Part shown: piece by piece, positions 47,996 through 56,325 of the stretch | Position numbering within the stretch: position 1 is the stretch's first letter | Layout: the number at the start of each line of letters is the position of its first letter | Source of the DNA: a bacterium | GTDB taxonomy: Bacteria; Myxococcota; UBA727; JAUIJE01 | Assembly: GCA_030431455.1 (NCBI GenBank) | Contig: JAUIJE010000010.1 | Coordinates: 267,350 to 331,349, forward strand | Reading direction: 5' to 3' | DNA: 64,000 nt | The notes under the pieces: model-generated | Seen by the model: the letters and a program-made list of their open reading frames with translations, nothing else | What the model was told of the DNA's origin: nothing | The model's database searches: none | Program-made: the position numbers and the translations under genes

Positions 47996-48994
47996 TCAAC
48001 GCGACCGGCGGCGCAGGGCGGAGAGCAGCGCGGCGTGGTCAGTGGCGGCGATGTCGAGGCCAAGCTCGTCCATCCAGCCCCGGGCGGCCCGCGCGGCCTG
48101 CATGACCAGGATGTGTTTGAGCTCTTCGTAGGTGGCCATGAAGCGCACGAAGCGGAGCAGCCCGCGCACCAGGCGGCGGCTGTGCAGCGTGGCGCGGCCG
48201 GCCGCGGACCAGGCGGTGAGCAGATCGGACTCGGCGGCGAAGGCCCGTTGGCGGGCGGCGCGGTTTTGTTGGAGGAGAGACCGCCGGCTGCTTTGGATCG
48301 CCCGGGGGGACGGGCCGTGCGCGCGGGCGATGTGTTCGAAATGGGCCTGCATCTGGGCGGGGTCGGCGTATTCGGTGGGCTCGAGCAAAAACCGCGCGTG
48401 GTGGGCGCAGCGGGCGATGGCCGCGTGCACCCAGCGCGGGTCCGGATCTTGGGCATAGCGGGCCGCGAAGTGGCGCGCGCAGAGTTCGAACTTGATGTAG
48501 TGGGGCAGACAATGTGGCTGGTACAGGTCGAGGACCGGCCGCCGCCGGCCCTCGACGGGCATGAAGCGGGCGAGCACGGCCAAGAGGTCGTCGGGCTCGA
48601 GCACCTCTTTGTAGACCCCCACGCTCAGCACCTGGGCGGCGGTTCGCAGCACCCGGCCGGCGGTGTCGGCGTCGGGGGGCGCGCGCCGGGCCCGGACCAG
48701 CCCGCGCACGAGGTCGCGGGCGGTGGCGGTGACCCGGGCGATGGTGGCCGGGCTGTAGCCGGGGTCGGTGGTGAGCGATTCGATGACCTGTCGCTTGAGC
48801 CCGCGCCGTTCGCGAAACGGCACGTACAGCACCGCGGTCGACGTGTAGTGGCCGACGCGGGCGGCGCTGCCGGTGACCGCCCAGGGCTCGAAGCGGTGGG
48901 ACTCACAGTACAGCTCGGCCAACAGGGGCGAGGAGGTGAACAGCAGCGTTCGGTAGGGGAACACCTCGTGGTCGTCGCGCACCAACGCTTGCAT
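47996..48994 (-). CDS. Unknown protein, partner of the PEP-synthase-like gene
   Basis: 332 residues, no signal or membrane helix. Largely helical by composition, rich in Arg, Ala, His and Leu. Noticeable segments are LYQPHCLPHYIKFELCARHFA near 178 and RFVRFMATYEELKHILVMQA near 284. It starts three bases after the PEP-synthase-like stop, so the two are co-transcribed. I recognise no family. Confidence 0.7.
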   Translation of the reverse strand: MQALVRDDHEVFPYRTLLFTSSPLLAELYCESHRFEPWAVTGSAARVGHYTSTAVLYVPFRERRGLKRQVIESLTTDPGYSPATIARVTATARDLVRGLVRARRAPPDADTAGRVLRTAAQVLSVGVYKEVLEPDDLLAVLARFMPVEGRRRPVLDLYQPHCLPHYIKFELCARHFAARYAQDPDPRWVHAAIARCAHHARFLLEPTEYADPAQMQAHFEHIARAHGPSPRAIQSSRRSLLQQNRAARQRAFAAESDLLTAWSAAGRATLHSRRLVRGLLRFVRFMATYEELKHILVMQAARAARGWMDELGLDIAATDHAALLSALRRRSR

Positions 48995-48997
48995 CCG

Positions 48998-50662
48998 TCA
49001 GCCCCCGCCCGCGGGGGCGAGCATCCCCTGCGCCCCGAGCGCGGCCCGGGCGGCGACAAAAAACGGGCTCGCCTCGGGGCCGGCCAAGGTGTCGTCGAGC
49101 ACGTCCCAATGAATCTGCATGGACTTGTGGCGGCCCCGGCGCACGCGGCGCACAAAATCCATGAACGCCCCCGCGTCCTCGGGGCCCCCCTCGGTGAGGT
49201 AGGCGTCGAACAGGGCCGAGACCAGCACCACCGCGGGGCGGAACCGGTCCCGCACCCGGAGGTGCTCGACCGACGCGCACCAATTGGCTTGGGGGGCAAA
49301 AACGGCTGAGGCCGGCCTGGTCCCCTCGGGGGCCGCGGGTTGTTCGCCCCGGCGCACCTCGGCGCGGTCGGCGTCGACGGTGACCACCTCCCCAGCGGCA
49401 AACCGGCCCGACCGGGCCCCGGTGACGCCCACCAGGCACGGGATGGACAGCTCCCGGCACACGATCGCGGTGTGGCACAAGGGCGAGCCCTCCTCGGACA
49501 GGACCGCGGCCGCGCGCTTGAGCGCGGGCAGGTAGGCGGGATCGGTCGCGCCCACGCACAGCACCGCGCCCGCGGGCACGGCGTCGATGCCGTCGGGGCC
49601 GTGCAGCACGAACACCGGCCCGGTGGCGCAGCCCATGGACGCCACCCGGCCGTCGACCGCGGCCCCGGGGTCTGGCAATGTTACTGCCTTTTGCTGGGTG
49701 GCGGTGATGGGCCGGGCCTGCAACAAGACCAGGTCGCCCTCGTCGAAGGTGAACTCGATGTCCACCGGGTGGCCCAGCGCGTCCTCCACCCGCCACGCGG
49801 TGTGCACCACCTCGAACAGCTCTTCGCGCCACAGCGCCCCGTGCCCGGCCAACCGCGGGGGGGTCTGGACCTGGGCCACGCACGGGCCGTAGGGCAGATG
49901 GAACACGCACGGCCCGAGCTGGGTGGGCACCTCCTCGCCGGTGAGCCGGTGGGCGCTGTGCTCATCGAGGGCGGTCATCTCAAACTTGTACCGCAGCTCG
50001 GCCGACCGCACGTCCTCGTCGCGCCCGACCACGAAGGTGTCGGTGACCATCCGGCCGTCGACCACGCCGTGGCAGCTGCCCCACCCCGCGACCACCAGCG
50101 CCTCGTCGGGGCCAAACGGCGACCGGGAAAAGCACACCCCCGACTTCTCCCCGTCGACGACCGGCTGCACCAACAGGGCAAAGCTGCGCGCGGCCGCGTC
50201 CCACCCCGCGGGGCCGTCGCCCTCGTGCACGTGCCGCGCATAGGTGTGCAGCGCCTGGGCCATCACCCGGCCGAAGGCCGTCGCCAATGCCTCTGGATCG
50301 TTTTTCACCACCACGCTTTCGTAGTGGCCGGCCAACGACTGGGCGGTGCCGTCCTCGCTCGCCCCCGAGCTGCGCACGATGAGCAGACCCGCCCGCGGAA
50401 ACGCCCCCGCCGCGTCCCGGGCCCAGCCCTGGACCCGGGCGTGCCCGGCCAACGCCCGCGCGTTGCCGTCCTCGTCGTCAAGCGCCGCACGCGGGGCCAG
50501 GACCTGGCCCACCACCGCGTGCACGGTCGCGCACGCCACCACCCGGCTCTTGGCCGTGCGCACCCCCGGGAGCCGGGACAGGCGCGCGGTGTGCCAGGCC
50601 TTGCCCCCCACCTCGCCCACCCCCTGGGCCCAGGCGGCGTCCAGGGTGAGCAGATCGGTCAC
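48998..50662 (-). CDS. PEP synthase / phosphotransferase-like protein with extra C-terminal domain
   Basis: 554 residues. Residues ~10-320 resemble the pyruvate phosphate dikinase ATP-binding domain: EVGGKAWHTARL start, LLIVRSSGASEDGTAQSLAGHYES, LVQPVV and DIEFTFDEGDLVLLQARPI. Residues ~345-430 are the phosphohistidine swivel domain with EEGSPLCHTAIVCRELSIPCLVG, His being the phospho-acceptor. The usual large PEP-binding barrel is absent; in its place are about 105 unassigned residues. It therefore probably transfers phosphate to an unknown acceptor, as in other short PPDK_N/mobile-domain proteins (for example rifampin phosphotransferase-like). Coupled by ATGA to the YrdC-like gene. Confidence 0.75.
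   Translation of the reverse strand: MTDLLTLDAAWAQGVGEVGGKAWHTARLSRLPGVRTAKSRVVACATVHAVVGQVLAPRAALDDEDGNARALAGHARVQGWARDAAGAFPRAGLLIVRSSGASEDGTAQSLAGHYESVVVKNDPEALATAFGRVMAQALHTYARHVHEGDGPAGWDAAARSFALLVQPVVDGEKSGVCFSRSPFGPDEALVVAGWGSCHGVVDGRMVTDTFVVGRDEDVRSAELRYKFEMTALDEHSAHRLTGEEVPTQLGPCVFHLPYGPCVAQVQTPPRLAGHGALWREELFEVVHTAWRVEDALGHPVDIEFTFDEGDLVLLQARPITATQQKAVTLPDPGAAVDGRVASMGCATGPVFVLHGPDGIDAVPAGAVLCVGATDPAYLPALKRAAAVLSEEGSPLCHTAIVCRELSIPCLVGVTGARSGRFAAGEVVTVDADRAEVRRGEQPAAPEGTRPASAVFAPQANWCASVEHLRVRDRFRPAVVLVSALFDAYLTEGGPEDAGAFMDFVRRVRRGRHKSMQIHWDVLDDTLAGPEASPFFVAARAALGAQGMLAPAGGG
49107..49119 (-). repeat. Exact TGCA-N4-CATTG element, copy 8
   Basis: TGCAGATTCATTG on the minus strand in the PEP-synthase-like gene. 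Read as ATG CAG ATT CAT TGG (Met-Gln-Ile-His-Trp), a different codon register from all other sense copies. Confidence 0.7.
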
Positions 50663-51237
50663 CGGGCCTCGATGCGCGGCGGGTCCTGGTCGGCCCAGAT
50701 CAACGTCGAGGGACGCACCGGGCGTGGCCCTTCGTAGAACACAAAATCGACGTGAGCGGACACCGCGGGGTCGAGGTCGTCCAAGCTGGTCATGAACGGG
50801 CGGGTGGTGACGTTGGCCGAGGTCGACATGAACGGAACCTGCGCGTCCTCGGCGAGCTTGGTGATCCAGTGCGCAGGCCAGCGCATGCCGATGAGCCCGG
50901 TCTCGGTCACCGCGGGCGGGAGCGCGGCGCGGCCGTGGTCGGACACCGGCAACAACAATGTATAGGCACCGCGGTACCGGGCCTGGAGATCATCGAACCG
51001 GGCCAAGGCCTCGTCGTGCACCAAGGCCCGCGCCCAGGCGAGGTCGTGCGGAATGATCGTGGGGGGCCGGGACCGGCGCTTGATGTCCGCCACCCGCTGC
51101 ACCACCGCCGCCGACCGCGCGTCGCCGGTCAGTCCGTAGATGGTGTCGGTGGGCAAGATCGCCACCGCGCCGTCCTGAAGACGGCGCGCCATGGTGTGCC
51201 ACACCCGGGCCCGGTCGGCCCCAGTGAACACGTCCAT
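50659..51237 (-). CDS. YrdC/Sua5-fold protein (L-threonylcarbamoyladenylate synthase-like)
   Basis: 192 residues, a single YrdC domain. AILPTDTIYGLTGDARS near 27, the KRRSRPPTIIP segment near 54 and FMSTSANVTTRP near 135 match the nucleotide-binding pocket (KR...S.N). Members make threonylcarbamoyl-AMP for the tRNA t6A modification. Since this copy is fused into an operon with a PEP-synthase-like and an unknown gene, it might instead be a specialised paralogue. Whether another YrdC exists in the genome cannot be seen here. Confidence 0.85.
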   Translation of the reverse strand: MDVFTGADRARVWHTMARRLQDGAVAILPTDTIYGLTGDARSAAVVQRVADIKRRSRPPTIIPHDLAWARALVHDEALARFDDLQARYRGAYTLLLPVSDHGRAALPPAVTETGLIGMRWPAHWITKLAEDAQVPFMSTSANVTTRPFMTSLDDLDPAVSAHVDFVFYEGPRPVRPSTLIWADQDPPRIEAR

Positions 51238-51246
51238 CGTCGACGC

Positions 51247-51864
51247 TTACTTGCCGGAGCCGGACACCGGCGGGGCCACCGGGGTCGGGGCCGGGGCCAC
51301 CGAACCGCCCTTGCCGCCGCCGCTGCTCACCGGCGCGGGGCTGGTGTCCACCGGCGCGCTCGACCCGCCTTTGCCGCCGCCGCTGCTCACCGGCGCGGGG
51401 CTGGCGTCCACCGGCGCGCTCGACCCGCCTTTGCCGCTGACCGGGCTGGTGTCCACCGGGCTGGTGTCCACCGGCGTGCTCGACCCGCCGCCTTTGCCGA
51501 CGCTGCCGCCGCCGGTGCTGCCCACGCTGCCCCCTTTGCCGCCCGACCGCGGCGCGTAGATGCCGATGCGGGGGTCCGAGGCCATCAGCTCCCGCAGCTG
51601 GCCTTCATCGAAGTGGGGGAGGTGCACATTCTGGGTGCTCGACCACGAGCGGGTCATTTTCGACAAGAAGCGATCGAACGCGTCCTTGCCCGCGGTGGTG
51701 AACTTTGACTCGTGCTCGGCGCGGAGCTTTTTGAGGGTCTCGCCCTCCGCTTTGGTGATGCCTTTGCCGTCCATGGCATCGCGGATGAGCTGCTCGACCT
51801 CTTGCTTGCCCACGCGCCCATCGAGCACCGCGCGCTGAAACGTCTTGTTGATCTTCGTCGACAT
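51247..51864 (-). CDS. Hypothetical protein with repetitive Gly/Ser/Pro tail
   Basis: 205 residues. Residues 1-105 are helical and charged (TKAEGETLKKLRAEHESKF), ending FDEGQLRELMASDPRIGIYAPRSGG. The rest is a low-complexity tail built from repeats of GGGKGGSSAPVDTSPAPVSS. On the plus strand the repeats appear as two near-identical 60-base units at about 51309-51428. No signal peptide or family. It follows the YrdC-like gene by 9 bases on the same strand. Confidence 0.65.
   Translation of the reverse strand: MSTKINKTFQRAVLDGRVGKQEVEQLIRDAMDGKGITKAEGETLKKLRAEHESKFTTAGKDAFDRFLSKMTRSWSSTQNVHLPHFDEGQLRELMASDPRIGIYAPRSGGKGGSVGSTGGGSVGKGGGSSTPVDTSPVDTSPVSGKGGSSAPVDASPAPVSSGGGKGGSSAPVDTSPAPVSSGGGKGGSVAPAPTPVAPPVSGSGK
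51309..51428 (-). repeat. Two tandem ~60-base repeats in the Gly/Ser/Pro tail
   Basis: The 60-base unit starting TTGCCGCCGCCGCTGCTCAC occurs twice with one visible base difference (GGTGTCC against GGCGTCC), in frame (20 codons each). The near-identity suggests a recent duplication. Confidence 0.75.
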
Positions 51865-51935
51865 CAGAACCCTCCTGCCACCGTCTATCCACCGCGCCCG
51901 GCCTTTGGAATGAAAACCCCCGAAAACCAACCCGG

Positions 51936-52580
51936 TCAGGACGACCACGACCGCAGCGGCACCCCGGTGTCGGTCACCAGGTCGTCGAGCCACTGCACCG
52001 GCCGGGTGCGCATGGGGATCCGCTTGAGCGCCCGGTAGGCCGCCGACCCCGCCGGCAGCGCCCGCAACACCGCAAACTTGTGCCGCTCGCACCGGCGCCG
52101 CAGCAGCTGGGACTCGGCCAGGGCCCGGTCCCGGAGCCACCGCGCCTTGGCCGAGGCCCGCAGGTATTCGAACAGCGCGGTGTCGTACGCGGCCCAGGCC
52201 CGCTGGCACACAGCCGCCACCTGCCGCAGCCGCTCGTCGGTGGACTGCGCCAACCGCGCGACCCGAAACCGCATCCGCTCCGCCACATCGACGTGGGCCG
52301 CGGGCAAATAGGGCGCCGCCTCGCTGGCCTTGACCGCCTTGTCCAGCGCCGCGCTGCTCTCGGCGTAGGCATCGGCCAGGACCTGATGTTGGGCGTTGCG
52401 GATGTCGCGGGCTTGTTGACACCGATCCGCGCAGCGCTCGGCCTCGGCGATCAACCGCTCGACCCGTTCCCGGCGGGGCTCGATCTCGAGCACCACCGTG
52501 GCCAGGTCGGCGGCACGGGCTTGCTCGATCAGAATCGCGGCGTTTTTGACCGCGCGCTTGGCGTGTTTGAGCTGTTTCAT
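51936..52580 (-). CDS. Helical coiled-coil protein, unknown
   Basis: 214 residues beginning MKQLKHAKRAVKNAAILIEQ. It is almost entirely helix-forming, rich in Ala, Arg, Glu and Gln, with repeated basic stretches (RRERVERLIAEAERCADRCQQ). No membrane segment. A longer in-frame upstream start exists but its residues are Arg/His/Pro-rich and unlike coding sequence. Role unknown. Confidence 0.65.
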   Translation of the reverse strand: MKQLKHAKRAVKNAAILIEQARAADLATVVLEIEPRRERVERLIAEAERCADRCQQARDIRNAQHQVLADAYAESSAALDKAVKASEAAPYLPAAHVDVAERMRFRVARLAQSTDERLRQVAAVCQRAWAAYDTALFEYLRASAKARWLRDRALAESQLLRRRCERHKFAVLRALPAGSAAYRALKRIPMRTRPVQWLDDLVTDTGVPLRSWSS

Positions 52581-52795
52581 GTCGCTCTCCACGCGCACCC
52601 GCCGGAGAGGGTGCACCTGCCGTGCCGACATGTCAGGGCTTGTCGGTGGGCGTCGGTGGCTGTGGCGCGTGCTCCTACGTTTCATTCCGTTTCGGGGGCG
52701 AAACCTGTGCCCGGGGCCACAATGAGACTTCGATCGTGGGGCAGAAAGCGCGTCTCTGACGTGTCTATAGGACAGACCTTGTGCAGGAGAATCGA
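52581..52795. promoter_or_regulatory. Intergenic region with a small hairpin
   Basis: 215 bases between divergent genes. A GTTTCG-GGGG-CGAAAC hairpin lies at 52689-52704. AGGAGA seven bases before ATG 52796 is a good ribosome binding site for the small ORF. No clear promoter consensus. Confidence 0.45.
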
Positions 52796-52933
52796 ATGCG
52801 CCCCCACAACACCCAGACCATCGACACCGCCGAACTCATCCTGGCTTTGTGTGAAGCCGGCGAATGGGAGCTGGCGGTGAAGTTCGCCAAAGAAAAAGCC
52901 GCGCAACAAGGCACGGCCCAAAAACCCGGGTGA
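52796..52933 (+). CDS. 45-residue small protein
   Basis: ATG 52796 to TGA 52933, starting MRPHNTQTIDTAELILALCE and continuing with an amphipathic helix (GEWELAVKFAKEKAAQQG). AGGAGA at proper spacing supports translation. Soluble; one Cys. No family recognised. It is too short for many gene callers. Confidence 0.55.
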   Translation: MRPHNTQTIDTAELILALCEAGEWELAVKFAKEKAAQQGTAQKPG

Positions 52934-52955
52934 GGCGCGGCCCGCGGGCCGCCGG

Positions 52956-53714
52956 CTACTCGTCCTGGAACAACGCGGCCAGGGCGGCCTTGGAGTTGGT
53001 CATCTCCTCGGGCTCATCCACGTCGAGATCGCGGATGCGGCGCGCGGTCGCGGCCCAATCGGGCGCTTTTTGGCGCGTCGTCTGATCCGCCTCTTTCATC
53101 TTCTGGCTCATGCCCACCGCGAGATTGGCGGTGACCCCGGCCTTGACCACCGACGCGGCCTCCACCGCCATCGTCTGGGTCACCCCGGTGGGATCGAACG
53201 CCTGGGTGGCGGCCGCCCCGACAAGCCCCCCGACCAACCCCTCGACCATCTTCACCACCTTGTCCATGCGCGCGCCGATGTCGCCGGTGTTGCTGACCTT
53301 GGGGCCGGCTTGGGCCGCTTCGTCGCGCCGCTCGATCTGGCGGTTCTCGACGTTGGCGTGGTCGAGGCTGAGGCGCACGGTGGGGGCCGCGGGGTCCATC
53401 CGCTGGGCCATGGTCCGGGTGACCTCGGCGTTTTCGATGACGTGGGGGACTTCTTTTTTGCCGTGCAAAAACTCCATGCCCTTGATCCCGCGCTCCATCT
53501 GCTGCGCGGCGATGTCGTAGGCGGCGTCCTGCCGGGCGTAGGGATCGGTCTGGTCCGGGTTGTGGTGGCGTTCGGACGGGAGCGGCTCCCCTTCCAGCCC
53601 CTTCTCCACGGTCGGGACATCGATGCGCCGATCGGGGATGTAGTCCGCGTCGTGCCAGAGGGCGGACATGCCGGCTTGGTGGCTGAGGGTGTTTTGTCGA
53701 CCGCTGATTCGCAT
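52956..53714 (-). CDS. Hypothetical protein with a central hydrophobic segment
   Basis: 252 residues, MRISGRQNTLSHQAG start. Acidic and basic residues are mixed; a Gly/Val/Ala-rich stretch (VVKMVEGLVGGLVGAAATQAF) near 155 may be membrane-inserting or glycine-zipper-like. C-terminus DLDVDEPEEMTNSKAALAALF. No family recognised. On the minus strand, convergent with the 45-residue ORF. Confidence 0.6.
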   Translation of the reverse strand: MRISGRQNTLSHQAGMSALWHDADYIPDRRIDVPTVEKGLEGEPLPSERHHNPDQTDPYARQDAAYDIAAQQMERGIKGMEFLHGKKEVPHVIENAEVTRTMAQRMDPAAPTVRLSLDHANVENRQIERRDEAAQAGPKVSNTGDIGARMDKVVKMVEGLVGGLVGAAATQAFDPTGVTQTMAVEAASVVKAGVTANLAVGMSQKMKEADQTTRQKAPDWAATARRIRDLDVDEPEEMTNSKAALAALFQDE

Positions 53715-53727
53715 GATGCTCCCCGGG

Positions 53728-53934
53728 TTATCGGTGCCCGCCGCGGCCTGTCGCGTCGATCGGCACCCCCACCGCCACCGGCTGCCCGCTCGCGCTCGGC
53801 AACATGTGGGCGGGTGGTTGGCGCCGCCTCCCCGCGCGCCGCTGCACCAACTGGGTCGCCCCCACCGCCGCCATAAACGACGTGAACACCACCAGGGTCA
53901 GGCCAAACACCAGCACGCGATCCGAGTATCGCAC
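53728..53934 (-). CDS. Possible small single-pass membrane protein (GTG start)
   Basis: 68 residues from a GTG start at 53934: VRYSDRVLVFGLTLVVFTSF gives one membrane helix, followed by QLVQRRAGRRRQPPA (positive-inside) and a short tail. It sits tail-to-head upstream of the 252-residue gene. The longer in-frame reading would overlap the divergent PEGA gene and is rejected. Confidence 0.4.
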   Translation of the reverse strand: MRYSDRVLVFGLTLVVFTSFMAAVGATQLVQRRAGRRRQPPAHMLPSASGQPVAVGVPIDATGRGGHR

Positions 53935-53992
53935 AGATGTCCCGGCCCGGGGCGAACCGAGGCCGCGGCCCCCACCCCGGTATAGTGACGTC

Positions 53993-54694
53993 GTGGCGCG
54001 GCCCGCTCGCCCTGGCTCGTGGCTCCGCGCCGTCGCGGTGGGCTGTCTGCTGTGGCTCGGCGCCGGGGCCGCCCCCGATGATCCGCTGCCGGACGACCCC
54101 GCCGACGCCCCCGACGGCTTGATGGACGAGCGCCCGGCCGGGGCCCCGGTGGTGTGCGAAGACACCGCGCAGGTTCCGCCCGGCTACGTGTCCATCAACA
54201 CCCATCCCTGGACCAAGGTGTACGTCGACGACGAGCTTTTGGGCTCGACCCCGCTGTTTCGCCGCGCGCTGCCCGCGGGCGTCCACCAGGTGCGCCTGCG
54301 CAACGACGACCGCGGCATCGACGTCGTCGACGAGATGACCATCGAACCCGGGCGCACGCTCAAGATGCGCGTGTTTTTGGCCTGGGATGTGTCGGCCAGC
54401 GCGGAGCTCAGCTTCGCCGCCCCCGATCCCGCCGAATCCGCGGCCGCGTGTGCCGAAGCGAGCCTCGCCCACCCGGCCTTCTTGTCGGTGCGCACCGCGC
54501 CGTGGAGCAAGGTCTACGTCGACGGAAAATACCTCGGCCACACCCCGCTGTTTCGGGTCCCGGTGGCCCCGGGCCACCACGTGTTGCGGCTGTGGCGCGA
54601 CGACCAGAAAAGTGGGCTCAACCTCTTTTCCCGGTTCAGCGCCGATGAGGGGGAGGTGGTGAAGGTCGACCTCGCGCCCCCCTCGCCGAGCTGA
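53993..54694 (+). CDS. Exported protein with two PEGA domains
   Basis: 233 residues from GTG 53993. Signal peptide (LRAVAVGCLLWLGAGAAP), acidic linker, then two PEGA repeats: GYVSINTHPWTKVYVDDELL with LPAGVHQVRLRN (about 64-110), and FLSVRTAPWSKVYVDGKYLG with APGHHVLRLWRDD (about 162-207). PEGA modules are common as surface or periplasmic beta-domains behind kinases in myxobacteria. Here it stands alone. The mature C-terminus is acidic and short. Confidence 0.8.
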   Translation: MARPARPGSWLRAVAVGCLLWLGAGAAPDDPLPDDPADAPDGLMDERPAGAPVVCEDTAQVPPGYVSINTHPWTKVYVDDELLGSTPLFRRALPAGVHQVRLRNDDRGIDVVDEMTIEPGRTLKMRVFLAWDVSASAELSFAAPDPAESAAACAEASLAHPAFLSVRTAPWSKVYVDGKYLGHTPLFRVPVAPGHHVLRLWRDDQKSGLNLFSRFSADEGEVVKVDLAPPSPS

Positions 54695-54735
54695 ACCGGC
54701 TTGTCGAGCCGGCGTCGGCTTCCTACATCGATGGG

Positions 54736-55032
54736 GTGACGCTGTTTTTGATCACCGCGGCTGTGTTCGGATTGGCCTTCGCCGGGCTCGCGGTGGGCGT
54801 GATCCTGCAAGGTGAAAAAAAAGAGCTCAAGGGTTCGTGCGGCGGCCCGGAGGCGAACCCCGACTGTTGCCAGACCTGCCCCGACCAAGGGTTGTGCGAG
54901 GACGCGCTGGACCCGGCGATCCTCGAGGGCCTGGACGACGTCGAGAAAAAGCCCCCGCACCCGTCGTTGGCCCAAGTCCCGGCCGCGAGCCCGGACACCG
55001 GCAAGCCGGTGGCCACCCCCTCGTCCCGCTAG
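54736..55032 (+). CDS. NqrM-like small membrane protein with Cys cluster
   Basis: 98 residues from GTG 54736. One membrane helix (3-26) is followed by LKGSCGGPEANPDCCQTCPD, containing the CGG and CxxC pattern of NqrM (DUF539), the protein needed to mature the Na+-NQR reductase. The C-terminal 45 residues are an extra Pro-rich tail not seen in NqrM. The neighbouring apbE encodes the flavin transferase that acts on the same class of complexes, which supports the call, although no nqr genes are in the window. Confidence 0.65.
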   Translation: MTLFLITAAVFGLAFAGLAVGVILQGEKKELKGSCGGPEANPDCCQTCPDQGLCEDALDPAILEGLDDVEKKPPHPSLAQVPAASPDTGKPVATPSSR

Positions 55033-55088
55033 CCATCGTTTTCGCGGTCGTGTCTCGTCTCGCCCCACTGCGCGCCGGGGCCGGGCGG

Positions 55089-56186
55089 CTACTTCCCCGC
55101 GGGCGGTGGCGACACCGGCGCGAACGGGAACCCCTCGGTGTGGGTGACGGCGAAGCCCCCCGGGGCTTTGTCGTCGCGGTGGATGAACAACGCCTGGGCC
55201 TTTGGGTAATGTGACTGCAGAACCTTGCGGGCGGCGGCTTCGCCCAGCACCAGGCACCCGGTGGCGAGGGCGTCGGCCACGGTGGTGTCGTCGGCCACGA
55301 TGCTCACGCTCACGAGGTTGTGGGTCACCGGGGCCCGGGTGCGGGGGTCGATGATGTGGCTGTATCGCCGGCCCCCGCTCTCGAAGAAGTTGCGGTAGTC
55401 GCCGGAGGTGGCGAGCCCGCGGCCGTCGAGGGCGATGGCCTTGACCACCTCGTCGTCGGCCGCGTCCGCCCGGGGCACGTTGACCCCCAAGGTCCAGGCC
55501 GTGCCCCGCTCGTTGGTGCCCTGGGCGAACACCTCGCCGCCGATTTCGACCATGTACCGCCGGTGGCCTTTGGCCTCGAGCAAGCGCGCCACCTGGTCCA
55601 CCGCCCAGCCCTTGGCGATGCCGGACAGGTCGACGTAGAGATCGGCGCGGTCTTTGACCAGGCGCTCTTTGGCGTCGAGGTGAAGCTTGTCCGCGCCCAG
55701 GCGTGGGGCGAGCGCGGCGATTTCGTCGTCGGGGGGTGGGCTCGTTCGCCGCCCCGCGGGGCCGAAGCCCCAGAGGTTGACCAGGGGGCCGACGGTGACG
55801 TCGAACGCGCCCCCGGTGTGCTGACCGACCTCGAGGGCCCGGTGAACAACTGTGGAGAGCGGGGCCGACACCGCCACCCCTTCGGTGGTCTGGGCCTGGT
55901 TGAAGCGCGACAGCTCACTTTTGTCGTCGTAGGTGGACATTTGGGCCACCACCTCGGCCAGCACCCGGTCGATGTCGGCCGACAACGCCACGATCTGCGC
56001 GCTCTCCGCGGGCGACGTCGCCACCACCTTGACGTGGTAGCGGGTGCCCATCGTCGCGCCCTCGAGCCCCACCGCGGTCGCGGCCGCGGGCTTTGGCGGC
56101 GCGGCCTTGTCGCCGGCCCGGTCCTCACAACTCATGCCGGCCGCCGCGCACAGCAGGGCCGGCGCCAACCACATCATCTGGCGCAT
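55089..56186 (-). CDS. apbE: FAD:protein FMN transferase (ApbE), lipoprotein
   Basis: 365 residues. A lipoprotein signal ends AAGMSC near 20. The ApbE fold follows: EGATMGTRYHVKVVA near 42, DDKSELSRFN, HTGGAFDVTVGPLVNLWGFG near 125, DLSGIAKGWAVDQVARLLE near 192, EIGGEVFAQG near 216, LATSGDYRNFFESGGRRYSHIIDPRTR near 256 given here in pieces, and the TVADALAT metal site near 305. It covalently attaches FMN to threonines of exported or membrane flavoproteins. It diverges from the Fur-box TonB receptor and faces the NqrM-like gene. Confidence 0.93.
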   Translation of the reverse strand: MRQMMWLAPALLCAAAGMSCEDRAGDKAAPPKPAAATAVGLEGATMGTRYHVKVVATSPAESAQIVALSADIDRVLAEVVAQMSTYDDKSELSRFNQAQTTEGVAVSAPLSTVVHRALEVGQHTGGAFDVTVGPLVNLWGFGPAGRRTSPPPDDEIAALAPRLGADKLHLDAKERLVKDRADLYVDLSGIAKGWAVDQVARLLEAKGHRRYMVEIGGEVFAQGTNERGTAWTLGVNVPRADAADDEVVKAIALDGRGLATSGDYRNFFESGGRRYSHIIDPRTRAPVTHNLVSVSIVADDTTVADALATGCLVLGEAAARKVLQSHYPKAQALFIHRDDKAPGGFAVTHTEGFPFAPVSPPPAGK

Positions 56187-56274
56187 GCGGGGGGTCTATC
56201 AGCTTTTTGCCCCGGTCCCGTCGGCGCGCATTGCCTCCGGGTGGCAAATGCGCCATCGGGCGATGTTCCACTTT

Positions 56275-56293
56275 GAAAATGAGAATGACTTTC
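56275..56293. promoter_or_regulatory. Candidate Fur box
   Basis: GAAAATGAGAATGACTTTC, matching 14 of 19 positions of the classical GATAATGATAATCATTATC consensus, in a locally AT-rich patch. It lies 33 bases before the TonB receptor ATG and about 90 before the divergent apbE start, so it could control both. Confidence 0.7.
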
Positions 56294-56325
56294 AATATTG
56301 TTTGTCCGCAGAAGGAGGCACGGGG

